From contig CAYYSO010000117.1 in NCBI GenBank assembly GCA_964474415.1, positions 1 through 7,519 on the forward strand: 7,519 nt of DNA, read 5' to 3'. This DNA is from Methylomarinum sp964474415. Its GTDB lineage: Bacteria; Pseudomonadota; Gammaproteobacteria; Methylococcales; Methylomonadaceae. Shown here piece after piece: positions 1-5,709 of the stretch (within the stretch, counting starts at the first letter, position 1; each line of letters begins with the position of its first letter). The notes beneath the pieces were generated by a model. That model saw nothing but the letters and a program-made list of their open reading frames with translations. It searched no databases and was not told the DNA's origin. The position numbers and the translations under genes were made by a program.

Positions 1-89
1 TTGGATTAGCCTTGGCGTAATCCGACATTTTCGTCACCGAAGCTTCGGATTGCTTCCATGGCGGAATGCGCTGCGCTTTTCCACCCTAC
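1..89 (-). repeat. Twin REP element upstream of the RAYT gene (copy A)
   Basis: Two hairpins are joined by a short linker. The first pairs GGATTAGCC (3-11) with GGC plus TAATCC (14-23), with one bulged base. The second, read on the minus strand, starts with GTAG (89-86) and pairs GGTGGAA (85-79) with TTCCGCC (66-60). The linker holds a perfect 12-base palindrome, CCGAAGCTTCGG (37-48). A GTAG or GTGG tetranucleotide at the foot of a hairpin is the known mark of REPs mobilised by RAYT proteins, and a RAYT gene starts 20 bases away. Related copies lie at 672-725 and 1345-1424. The element may continue beyond the left edge of the window. Confidence 0.8.
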
Positions 90-108
90 GAAAATAAAAA
101 ACTGAGAG

Positions 109-672
109 ATGGAATTCGACGGTGCAAAATTTTTGGGAAGGCTTATACCCAATTATATTCGTTACCGCATACCCGGCGGCTGTTATTTTTTTACCGTCAA
201 TTTGCTGGAACGGAATAATACGCTGCTGGTTGACCACATTGATTTATTACGTGAATCGGTTCGTTTGTGCAAGCAAAAACGGCCGTTTCATATCGATGCT
301 TGGGTGGTGTTGCCGGAGCATATGCATTGCATCTGGACGTTGCCGGCAGACGATGACGATTTCTCCAATCGCTGGAAAATGATCAAAACCCATTTATCCA
401 AAAGTTTACCCCAGGTTGAACGGCGGTCAAAGGTTCGCATTAAACGAGGTGAGCGGGGCATATGGCAGCGCCGATTCTGGGAACATGCGATTCGTAATGA
501 CCGTGATTACGCGACACATATGGATTATTTACACTTTAATCCAGTGAAGCATGGCTGGGTGAATAAGGTGGCGGATTGGCCATATTCAAGTTTTCATCTT
601 TTCGTCAAAAAAGGTCTTTATCCTGTTGATTGGGCAAGTTTGGTTAACGATGATGTGGAAATGGGCGAATAA
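109..672 (+). CDS. REP-associated tyrosine transposase (RAYT), Y1/HUH family
   Basis: This 187-residue protein belongs to the IS200/IS605-like single-strand DNA transposase family (Y1_Tnp, COG1943), in the domesticated RAYT branch that binds and cleaves REP hairpins. Visible family signatures are the N-terminal RIPGGCYFFTVNL stretch (20-32), the HUH metal-binding pair H71 and H73 in LPEHMHCIW, the WQRRFWEH segment (119-126), and DYLHFNPVKHG (139-149). Y140 in that last motif is the probable nucleophile that attacks DNA. All expected catalytic positions are present, so the protein may be active. The start is ATG at 109; only a weak GAGAG precedes it directly. REP copies flank the gene on both sides, and the TAA stop touches the downstream copy. 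This is the usual arrangement of a RAYT with its cognate repeats. The gene lacks terminal IS ends, so it is not a complete insertion sequence. Confidence 0.93.
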   Translation: MEFDGAKFLGRLIPNYIRYRIPGGCYFFTVNLLERNNTLLVDHIDLLRESVRLCKQKRPFHIDAWVVLPEHMHCIWTLPADDDDFSNRWKMIKTHLSKSLPQVERRSKVRIKRGERGIWQRRFWEHAIRNDRDYATHMDYLHFNPVKHGWVNKVADWPYSSFHLFVKKGLYPVDWASLVNDDVEMGE

Positions 673-725
673 TTTTCACCACCGAAGCTTTGGATTGCTT
701 TTATGGCAGAGCTTTTTCGCCCTAC
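672..725 (-). repeat. Degenerate REP element downstream of the RAYT gene (copy C)
   Basis: This copy aligns with the right two-thirds of copy A: ATTTTC, ACCGAAGCTT, GGATTGCTT, ATGGC and a final CCCTAC, which is GTAG on the minus strand. The hairpin arms are partly lost, since the stretch between ATGGC and CCTAC is shortened and diverged. The 12-base linker palindrome is reduced by one substitution (GAAGCTTTGG). It begins on the last base of the RAYT stop codon. With copy A it brackets the transposase gene. Confidence 0.7.
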
Positions 726-783
726 TTTGTTGATGATAACTTTTGAAATTATTCATTGAACACTAATGATATATTTTAGTCAT

Positions 784-808
784 AAAAAAGGTCGGCGCCA
801 CTTTTTTT
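784..808. other. Inverted repeat in the leader of the crystallin-like gene
   Basis: AAAAAAG (784-790) pairs with CTTTTTT (801-807) around a loop that contains the palindrome GGCGCC (794-799). It lies just before the ribosome binding site of the gene starting at 830. The stem is mostly A-T and the T run belongs to the stem itself, so this is not a convincing terminator. It may be a leader hairpin or chance. Confidence 0.25.
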
Positions 809-815
809 GAAAATT

Positions 816-825
816 GAAGGGGAAG
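816..825 (+). promoter_or_regulatory. Strong ribosome binding site for the crystallin-like gene
   Basis: The purine run GAAGGGGAAGG ends four bases before the ATG at 830. It contains good matches to the anti-Shine-Dalgarno sequence and fixes this start, which also gives a normal signal peptide. Confidence 0.7.
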
Positions 826-829
826 GTTT

Positions 830-1282
830 ATGAAACAAAATAGATTATATATTCAATGCCTTAAGGGCGCACTGGCGGTCATGTTATTATTTGGTTACAG
901 TTGGGCGAGTTATGCGAAAGACCAAGGCTGTTGGGCTGATTTTTATGAAAATGTGCAATATAAAGGCAAACATATTCGGATTAAAGGGCCCGCTGAACGA
1001 AAAGATTTAGTCAATATACAGGGTAAGAACTGGGATTCACGTATTCAAAGCCTGGTCGTAGGTCCAAAAGCCAATGTTACGGTCTTTGAGCATAAAAATT
1101 TCAAATTAATATTAACCGAGATGGCCAATCATCCTGACCAGATGAAATCTTTAGGTATATCCAGGCAAGATATTTTGGAAGATTCGGAACTTATTTTTAA
1201 AGCAGGTTCAAAAATACATAATCTTAAAGACTTTGGTTTTAATCTTAAAATCAGGTCACTCAAAATTGGGTGTGTGAAATAA
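830..1282 (+). CDS. Secreted beta/gamma-crystallin-like protein
   Basis: The protein has 150 residues. Residues 1-29 look like a Sec signal peptide: a basic start, a hydrophobic core (about 13-23), and SYA before the likely cleavage after A29. The mature part begins as a Greek-key motif typical of beta/gamma crystallins: WADFYENVQYKGKHIRI (35-51), then a WDSRIQSLVVGP segment (68-79), then VTVFEHKNFK (83-92). A second, weaker unit is seen near the end in NLKDFGFNLKIRSLKIG (131-147). The family's calcium site is usually (N/D)(N/D)xx(S/T)S. Here the matching positions read DSRIQS (69-74) and NLKIRS (138-143), so both sites are degenerate and calcium binding is doubtful. C34 and C148 are the only cysteines of the mature protein and could form a disulfide joining its ends. 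The role is unknown; an exported structural or stress-related protein is plausible. The family call rests on motif resemblance, not on a search. Confidence 0.7.
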   Translation: MKQNRLYIQCLKGALAVMLLFGYSWASYAKDQGCWADFYENVQYKGKHIRIKGPAERKDLVNIQGKNWDSRIQSLVVGPKANVTVFEHKNFKLILTEMANHPDQMKSLGISRQDILEDSELIFKAGSKIHNLKDFGFNLKIRSLKIGCVK

Positions 1283-1344
1283 GTATTATATAAGCAGATG
1301 CTGGCGTTTCAGCCAATCCGTAAGGTGTATGGAGCTCGCGTAAG

Positions 1345-1424
1345 TTGGATTAGCGTACGACATTTTCGCCATTGAAGCTTCGGATGGCTTTAATGGTGGA
1401 ATGTGCTGCGCTTTTCCTCTCTAC
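1345..1424 (-). repeat. REP element overlapping the 3' end of the thioredoxin gene (copy B)
   Basis: It aligns with copy A over nearly its full length: TTGGATTAG, then CGTACGACATTTTCG, GAAGCTTCGGAT, ATGGTGGAATG, CTGCGCTTTTCC and a final CTAC (GTAG on the minus strand). The first hairpin is damaged because several bases of its loop and right arm are missing. The second hairpin keeps GGAA and TTCC arms around a GC-rich centre. Positions 1390-1424 are also coding sequence of the TlpA-like gene on the minus strand. Confidence 0.75.
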
Positions 1425-1920
1425 TCAGCAACAAATCTCCGATTTTCTGCTTCATATCATTCAAGTCAAACAGCCCCGTCTTTTGTATAACAATATTCCC
1501 TTGTGGCGAAATTAAAAAAGTCGTTGGTGTCAGCATGACATCGCCAAAGGCTTTGCTGTGTTCAGCTTTTAAATCCAGGGCGATATCATAAGGCAGTTGT
1601 TTAGCTTTGCTCATGGCTACGACGTGGCTGGGCGGGTCGTAATACATGGCGACGGCAATAATTTCCAGTCCGTGGGGGTGATATTGCTGATAGAGTTCTT
1701 TCAGGTGTGGAATTTCCTTGATGCAGCCAGGACAGTCGCTGGCCCAGAAAGTGACAATAACGGGGTGACCTTGCAGATTGCTCAAGGATATATCTTTATT
1801 GGTGATGGTTTTGAAAGTAACATCAGGTGCCGGTCGAATGCTTCCGGTTCGCCACAGCCAGAGGATAACAGTGGTAAAAGCAATAATAATTAAGGAGGCC
1901 AGTATATTTTTAGCTTTCAT
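1390..1920 (-). CDS. Membrane-anchored TlpA/ResA-like thiol-disulfide oxidoreductase
   Basis: The protein has 176 residues. Residues 5-23 form one hydrophobic segment, probably an uncleaved anchor that places the rest in the periplasm. The thioredoxin fold follows: HPVIVTFWASDCPGCIKEIP (52-71) with the redox pair C63 and C66, and the conserved proline near the active site in LTPTTFLI (P132). The residue before the first cysteine is Asp, where many TlpA proteins have Trp, and the CPGC pair differs from the common CPPC. Such proteins usually reduce disulfides, for example during cytochrome c maturation, but the substrate is not evident here. The fold should end near L165; the last ten residues (REEKRSTFHH) and the stop come from a REP element. 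The start ATG lies inside the end of the upstream CLC gene, an 11-base overlap, with AAAGG nine bases ahead, which suggests coupled translation. Confidence 0.85.
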   Translation of the reverse strand: MKAKNILASLIIIAFTTVILWLWRTGSIRPAPDVTFKTITNKDISLSNLQGHPVIVTFWASDCPGCIKEIPHLKELYQQYHPHGLEIIAVAMYYDPPSHVVAMSKAKQLPYDIALDLKAEHSKAFGDVMLTPTTFLISPQGNIVIQKTGLFDLNDMKQKIGDLLLSREEKRSTFHH

Positions 1921-3208
1921 CTTTTAGACCTTTATTGCTGACAGGCGCTTTGTAACTGTCGCACAGGGCTCGATATAAAGGGACTGGATTAATGAGTTTG
2001 GAAGTGCTGGTAGCAAAAAAAGCGGCTGCCATTAATGGAATCAGTATTTCATTACTGTTGGTCATTTCCATAACGATGACAAATGAAGTCAGCGGCGATT
2101 GCAGCATACCGGAAAAATAGGCGGACATGGACAGCAGGATCATGGCAGATACCGGGGCAATAGGAAACCAGTTGGCCAGATTTACGCCAATACCTGCACC
2201 GGTGGCAATGGACGGAACAAATATCCCGCTGGGAATACCGCTGAAAAATGTGGCACAGGTAGCGAGCATTTTATAGACGGGAAACAATGGGTCCATGTTG
2301 CCCTGATCGGCCAATATTGCTTTAGCCTGCTGATAACCTGTGCCGAAGCTATCGCCGTGTGAATAAAATCCAAGTATGGCAATGATGCCACCGGAGACAA
2401 AGGCGATGGTAACAATGGAGAACCCCATTCGTTTTATCAATTTACTGCCGCTGATAATAATTTTACTGAACAGGCCGCCCATAACACCACCGGCAATACC
2501 GCATAAAGGTATGGCTAGCCAGCTTTGTCCCCAAGGCATTACTAAGAATTTGTCACTAAAAAAGATATAGCTGTTGAGGATGGCATAAGCGGTAACGCCG
2601 GAAAAGACGATGGCGGTTAATACCAGACTGCTGACTTTTTCTTCCAGGGCGCGTCCCATTTCTTCTATGGCAAAGATGATACCGGCCAGTGGCGCGCTAA
2701 ACATGGCGGCAAAACCGGCGGCGCTGCCGGCCAGAATAAGCCCTTTTTCCATATAATGTGGTGGAAATTTTACCGCTTTACCCAAGGAAGCCATAAATGA
2801 TGCGCCGACATGCGTGGCCGGCCCGCCAAATCCGACTGATGCGCCTGACAATAATCCCATAATGGGTAACAGCATTTTGCCGATGGCGATTTTCAATGAT
2901 AGTAGTTTGCTGCGCTGTTCCAGGTTTCCGGTGATTTCCAGAGCAGTTTTAACCTGGGGTATACCGCTACGTTCGGAGCCTGGAAAAAAACGGAAAGTCA
3001 GCCAGGCGGTTATGCTTAGTCCCAGCGGGGCAACGACAAAGTTGAACCAGAAGTACTGCTGTGACAGATTGCGATAGGTTTCTCCGGCCCATTCGCTGAG
3101 AATAGTCATGGTGACGATTAAAAGACCGACAAAGATGGCGCCAAACCAGAAAACCAGGCGTTGTTTCCAGGCAGTGACAGAAAACAGGGAAAGGGAGTGT
3201 TCACTCAT
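1910..3208 (-). CDS. CLC-family chloride channel/transporter lacking the gating glutamate
   Basis: This 432-residue, highly hydrophobic inner-membrane protein carries the CLC anion-pathway motifs. SGIP (81-84) matches the GSGIP loop with the central serine. GIFVP (328-332) matches GxFxP. Y412 in PVPLYRAL is the likely counterpart of E. coli Tyr445. IEEM (181-184) keeps the inner proton-pathway glutamate at E183. The G(K/R)EGP motif, however, reads GFGGP (126-130): the external gating glutamate (E. coli Glu148) is glycine, encoded by a clean GGC codon. In characterised CLC proteins, loss of this residue abolishes proton coupling and leaves passive anion flow, so a channel-like activity is inferred. 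Length is typical of bacterial CLCs, with no cytoplasmic CBS domains. No Shine-Dalgarno is visible before the ATG at 3208. The 3' end overlaps the TlpA-like gene, so the two are probably one operon. Confidence 0.9.
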   Translation of the reverse strand: MSEHSLSLFSVTAWKQRLVFWFGAIFVGLLIVTMTILSEWAGETYRNLSQQYFWFNFVVAPLGLSITAWLTFRFFPGSERSGIPQVKTALEITGNLEQRSKLLSLKIAIGKMLLPIMGLLSGASVGFGGPATHVGASFMASLGKAVKFPPHYMEKGLILAGSAAGFAAMFSAPLAGIIFAIEEMGRALEEKVSSLVLTAIVFSGVTAYAILNSYIFFSDKFLVMPWGQSWLAIPLCGIAGGVMGGLFSKIIISGSKLIKRMGFSIVTIAFVSGGIIAILGFYSHGDSFGTGYQQAKAILADQGNMDPLFPVYKMLATCATFFSGIPSGIFVPSIATGAGIGVNLANWFPIAPVSAMILLSMSAYFSGMLQSPLTSFVIVMEMTNSNEILIPLMAAAFFATSTSKLINPVPLYRALCDSYKAPVSNKGLKDES

Positions 3209-3296
3209 GGGTAATTTATAGGATGAGAAATATCAAATTTGTTAAATTTAACGATCAGGAGACCGGGGCTTCTTTTAAAAAGGACTTTCATGGTAA

Positions 3297-3330
3297 ACCC
3301 CGTGAAGCTGGATTAATTCATCCAACGGGT
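3297..3330. other. Interrupted hairpin in the serA upstream region
   Basis: An inner stem pairs TGGAT (3309-3313) with ATCCA (3320-3324) around a six-base loop. An outer stem pairs ACCC and GT (3297-3300, 3302-3303) with ACGGGT (3325-3330). The 5' side has a one-base and a five-base bulge. No T run follows, so it is not a standard intrinsic terminator. An alternative pairing of CGGGG (3264-3268) with CCCCG (3298-3302) would exclude the outer stem. Confidence 0.35.
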
Positions 3331-3411
3331 AAATGATAAGGCTATGAGTTAAATATAGCATTCAATGATTTATTTTGGTTAGTAGCGATCAGCTGAGGTT
3401 TTTAGGTTAAA

Positions 3412-3424
3412 ATAAGCGGCTTAT
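3412..3424. promoter_or_regulatory. Palindrome before serA, possible operator
   Basis: ATAAGC and GCTTAT flank a single central G, a perfect 13-base palindrome 24 bases before the serA start codon. It overlaps the end of the candidate -10 element TAAAAT (3408-3413), where a repressor could block transcription. No regulator is recognised from the motif. Confidence 0.3.
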
Positions 3425-3448
3425 CTAAAAATTTTCAATTATACACAC

Positions 3449-5032
3449 ATGAAGAAGATACTGATTACCGACAAACTGGCTGATGACGGCATTAATTTTT
3501 TGAATGATCAGGAAGGCATTCAAATCCATATTCAAACGGGCATAAGTGAAGATGAACTGTGTGAAATTATTCCGGATTATGATGCCTTGTTGATTCGCAG
3601 TGGAACCACGGTGACTGAAAAGGTTTTAAAAGCGGGTAAAAACCTTAAGGTTGTGGGACGTGCCGGAATCGGTGTGGATAATGTCGATGTATCGGCGGCA
3701 ACCGAACAAGGGGTGATTGTGATGAATACCCCGGATGCCAATGCTACGACGACGGCAGAACTGGCCATTGCGCATATGTTTTCATTAAGTCGTAATTTGC
3801 CGGAAGCCAATCAGTCTGTCAGAGAAGGTAAATGGGAACGCTCCAGGTTAACGGGGGCAGAAATTTCACACAAAACACTGGCCATTCTGGGTTTTGGTAC
3901 CATTGGACGCATTGTTGCTCAACGCGGTAACGGCCTGAAAATGCGTGTGATTGCCTATGATCCTTTCGTGACCCCTGAGGTATTTGCTGAATACGGCGCT
4001 GAACCTGTCAGTCTGGAGGAATTGGTTAAACAGGCCGATTATTTAACGTTGCATTGCCCAATGATTGAAAAAACCCGTGGCATCATTGGCGCTGAGCAAT
4101 TGGCAATGATGAAAAAATCAGCCATGCTGATTAATTGCGCCCGTGGTGGACTGGTTGATGAGCAAGCTTTGTTCAATGCCTTGCAAAATGGTGATATTGC
4201 TGCGGCAGCGTTAGATGTGTATGAGCAGGAACCGCCAAAAGAATCGCCTTTACTGACATTGGAAAATATAGCGTTTACGCCACATTTGGGCGCTTCTACC
4301 AAAGAAGCCCAGGTTGCAGTGAGTGTTGAAATAGCCAGGCAGGCGGCAACTTATTTAAAAACCGGCGAGGCGGTGAATGCGTTGAATTTGCCAAGACAAT
4401 CAGCGGAGGAATTGAAAAAGTCCCGTCAATTTCTGATGCTGGCCAATATTTTGGGCAAAATGATGGCAGGTTTGGTTGACTCACCTATTAAGAAGCTGGA
4501 GGTGGGAACTTTTGGCAGGGCGGCAGAGGTGGAAATTCGGCCCGTTTCTGTAGAGGCTTTGGTGGGTATTCTGGCTGATCAGTTTTCCACGCCAGTCAAT
4601 AGCGTTAATGTGGAAAATATTGCCAAACGCCAGGGAATAACCCTGATTGAAACTAAATCCGAGGAAGCTCAGGATTATATGTCGTTAATCAAGGTGATTG
4701 CTTATTGTGATGATCGGGAAGTCGCTCTGGAAGGCACATTGTTAGGCGGTTGCCATCCACGCCTGGTCAGAATTGATCAGATTGAAATAGAGGTGGTGCC
4801 GGAAGGTACCTTGTTGATTACCCGGCACGATGATAAGCCGGGTGTGATTTCTGCGATCAGTTCGGTACTGGGTGAGTCCAATATTAATATTTCCAGAATG
4901 CAGGTGGGTATGGCTGATTCCAGACAACAGGCCATGGCGGTGATCAGTATTTCTGATCCGCTTGATGAGAAACTTGTGCAATCGGTTTGCGATATTCCGG
5001 CAGTGCAGTCGGTTAAACAAATACGGTTATGA
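3449..5032 (+). CDS. serA: D-3-phosphoglycerate dehydrogenase
   Basis: This enzyme oxidises 3-phosphoglycerate to 3-phosphohydroxypyruvate with NAD, the first step of the phosphorylated serine pathway, in the cytoplasm. The protein has 527 residues, the length of the long form. The order is substrate domain, NAD-binding Rossmann domain, an intervening (ASB-type) domain at about 320-440, and a C-terminal ACT domain from about 455. The nucleotide loop is GFGTIG (148-153), and D171 at the end of the next strand favours NAD. The catalytic triad is R232 in NCARGG, E261 in YEQEPP and H279 in PHLGAST. The ACT stretch TRHDDKPGVISAISSVLGE (458-476) suggests regulation by serine, though long-form enzymes of this type are not always inhibited. 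No Shine-Dalgarno is visible before the ATG. The stop overlaps the start of serB in ATGA, indicating coupled translation. Confidence 0.97.
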   Translation: MKKILITDKLADDGINFLNDQEGIQIHIQTGISEDELCEIIPDYDALLIRSGTTVTEKVLKAGKNLKVVGRAGIGVDNVDVSAATEQGVIVMNTPDANATTTAELAIAHMFSLSRNLPEANQSVREGKWERSRLTGAEISHKTLAILGFGTIGRIVAQRGNGLKMRVIAYDPFVTPEVFAEYGAEPVSLEELVKQADYLTLHCPMIEKTRGIIGAEQLAMMKKSAMLINCARGGLVDEQALFNALQNGDIAAAALDVYEQEPPKESPLLTLENIAFTPHLGASTKEAQVAVSVEIARQAATYLKTGEAVNALNLPRQSAEELKKSRQFLMLANILGKMMAGLVDSPIKKLEVGTFGRAAEVEIRPVSVEALVGILADQFSTPVNSVNVENIAKRQGITLIETKSEEAQDYMSLIKVIAYCDDREVALEGTLLGGCHPRLVRIDQIEIEVVPEGTLLITRHDDKPGVISAISSVLGESNINISRMQVGMADSRQQAMAVISISDPLDEKLVQSVCDIPAVQSVKQIRL

Positions 5033-5679
5033 GTTTTGATGTCATTTGCTTTGATTGCGACAGCACCTTAAGTCGGGTTGAAGGGATTGATGAATTAGCA
5101 CGACGGGCAGGCATGTTCGACCAGGTTGCAAAGCTGACTAATCTTGCCATGAATGGTGATCTGGCGCTGGAAGATGTGTATGAAAACCGTTTGGATCTGA
5201 TCAAGCCGGATAGGGCTGCTATTGACTGGCTGGCGCGACTTTATATAGATGAAGTTGTGCCGGGTGCGCGCGATACTATTAGTGAACTGAAGAAACAACA
5301 AAAACAAGTGCATATTATCAGCGGCGGCTTGCGGCAAGCCATTTTACCACTGGCTGAATATCTGGGCGTACCTGAACAACAGGTTCATGCAGTGGATATA
5401 CAGTTTGATGAGCAGGGCTATTATCTGGGGTTCGCCAGGGAATCACCCCTGGCAAGTAGTGGCGGTAAAGCGGTTTGTTGTCAACAGATTATGAAGGGTA
5501 ATATTTTTTTGGCGATGGTCGGAGATGGTAAAACAGATCTGGAAGCACAGCAGGCCGGTGCTACAGTAATCGGATTTGGTGGTGTTGTAGCCAGAGATGC
5601 AGTTAAGGAGCAAGCTGATTATTTTGTCAACGAACCTTCTATGTTGGCAGTGCTAAATATACTTTTAGGTACAGATTAA
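5029..5679 (+). CDS. serB: Phosphoserine phosphatase
   Basis: This enzyme hydrolyses O-phosphoserine to serine, the last step of the pathway begun by SerA. It is a HAD-superfamily protein of 216 residues. Motif I is DCDSTL, with the nucleophile D9 and general acid D11, followed by EGIDELA (18-24) for substrate recognition. Motif II is SGG (98-100). K147 follows in SSGGKA, and the metal-binding motif GDGKTD (165-170) has D166 and D170. The protein is the compact form without the N-terminal extension of E. coli SerB. Its SGGK and IGFGG (181-185) stretches resemble animal and plant phosphoserine phosphatases. The ATG overlaps the serA stop by four bases. The transaminase SerC, needed between the two steps, is not in this window. 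Confidence 0.95.
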   Translation: MSFDVICFDCDSTLSRVEGIDELARRAGMFDQVAKLTNLAMNGDLALEDVYENRLDLIKPDRAAIDWLARLYIDEVVPGARDTISELKKQQKQVHIISGGLRQAILPLAEYLGVPEQQVHAVDIQFDEQGYYLGFARESPLASSGGKAVCCQQIMKGNIFLAMVGDGKTDLEAQQAGATVIGFGGVVARDAVKEQADYFVNEPSMLAVLNILLGTD

Positions 5680-5692
5680 GGTTGAAAAAATA

Positions 5693-5700
5693 AGGAAAGG
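5693..5700 (+). promoter_or_regulatory. Ribosome binding site for the PLD-family gene
   Basis: AGGAAAGG ends nine bases before the ATG at 5710. It sits in the 30-base gap after the serB stop, which contains no terminator, so read-through from serAB is likely. Confidence 0.65.
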
Positions 5701-5709
5701 AAAAAATAA

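Larger units (their letters stand above)
3209..3448. promoter_or_regulatory. Divergent intergenic region between the CLC gene and serA
   Basis: These 240 AT-rich bases must hold the promoters of two divergent units. On the minus strand TATAAA (3220-3215) sits six bases before the CLC start codon, which would allow a leaderless or very short transcript; its -35 is poor. On the plus strand TAAAAT (3408-3413) is a possible -10 for serA, also without a clear -35. The region also contains a hairpin (3297-3330), a tiny reading frame with a good ribosome binding site (3290-3316) and a 13-base palindrome (3412-3424). No known riboswitch is recognisable. Confidence 0.5.

Noticed and set aside
34..237. 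Minus-strand reading frame across the left REP and the RAYT start
   Set aside because: It lies over repeat sequence and the well-supported transposase gene and shows no recognisable protein features.
109..672. Complete IS200/IS605 insertion sequence
   Set aside because: The protein motifs are of the RAYT type, there is no TnpB/IscB partner, and the flanks are REPs rather than IS ends.
784..808. Intrinsic terminator after the RAYT gene
   Set aside because: The stem is A-T rich, and the T run is part of the stem without a GC-rich core next to it.
1294..1315. Terminator between the convergent crystallin-like and TlpA-like genes
   Set aside because: Only a four-pair TGGC/GCCA stem is present, with no T run; the nearby REP hairpin is the better structure.
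1..1424. CRISPR array or composite transposon formed by the repeats
   Set aside because: The three copies are unevenly spaced, diverged and have hairpin structure with a GTAG foot. There are no regular spacers, cas genes or IS ends.
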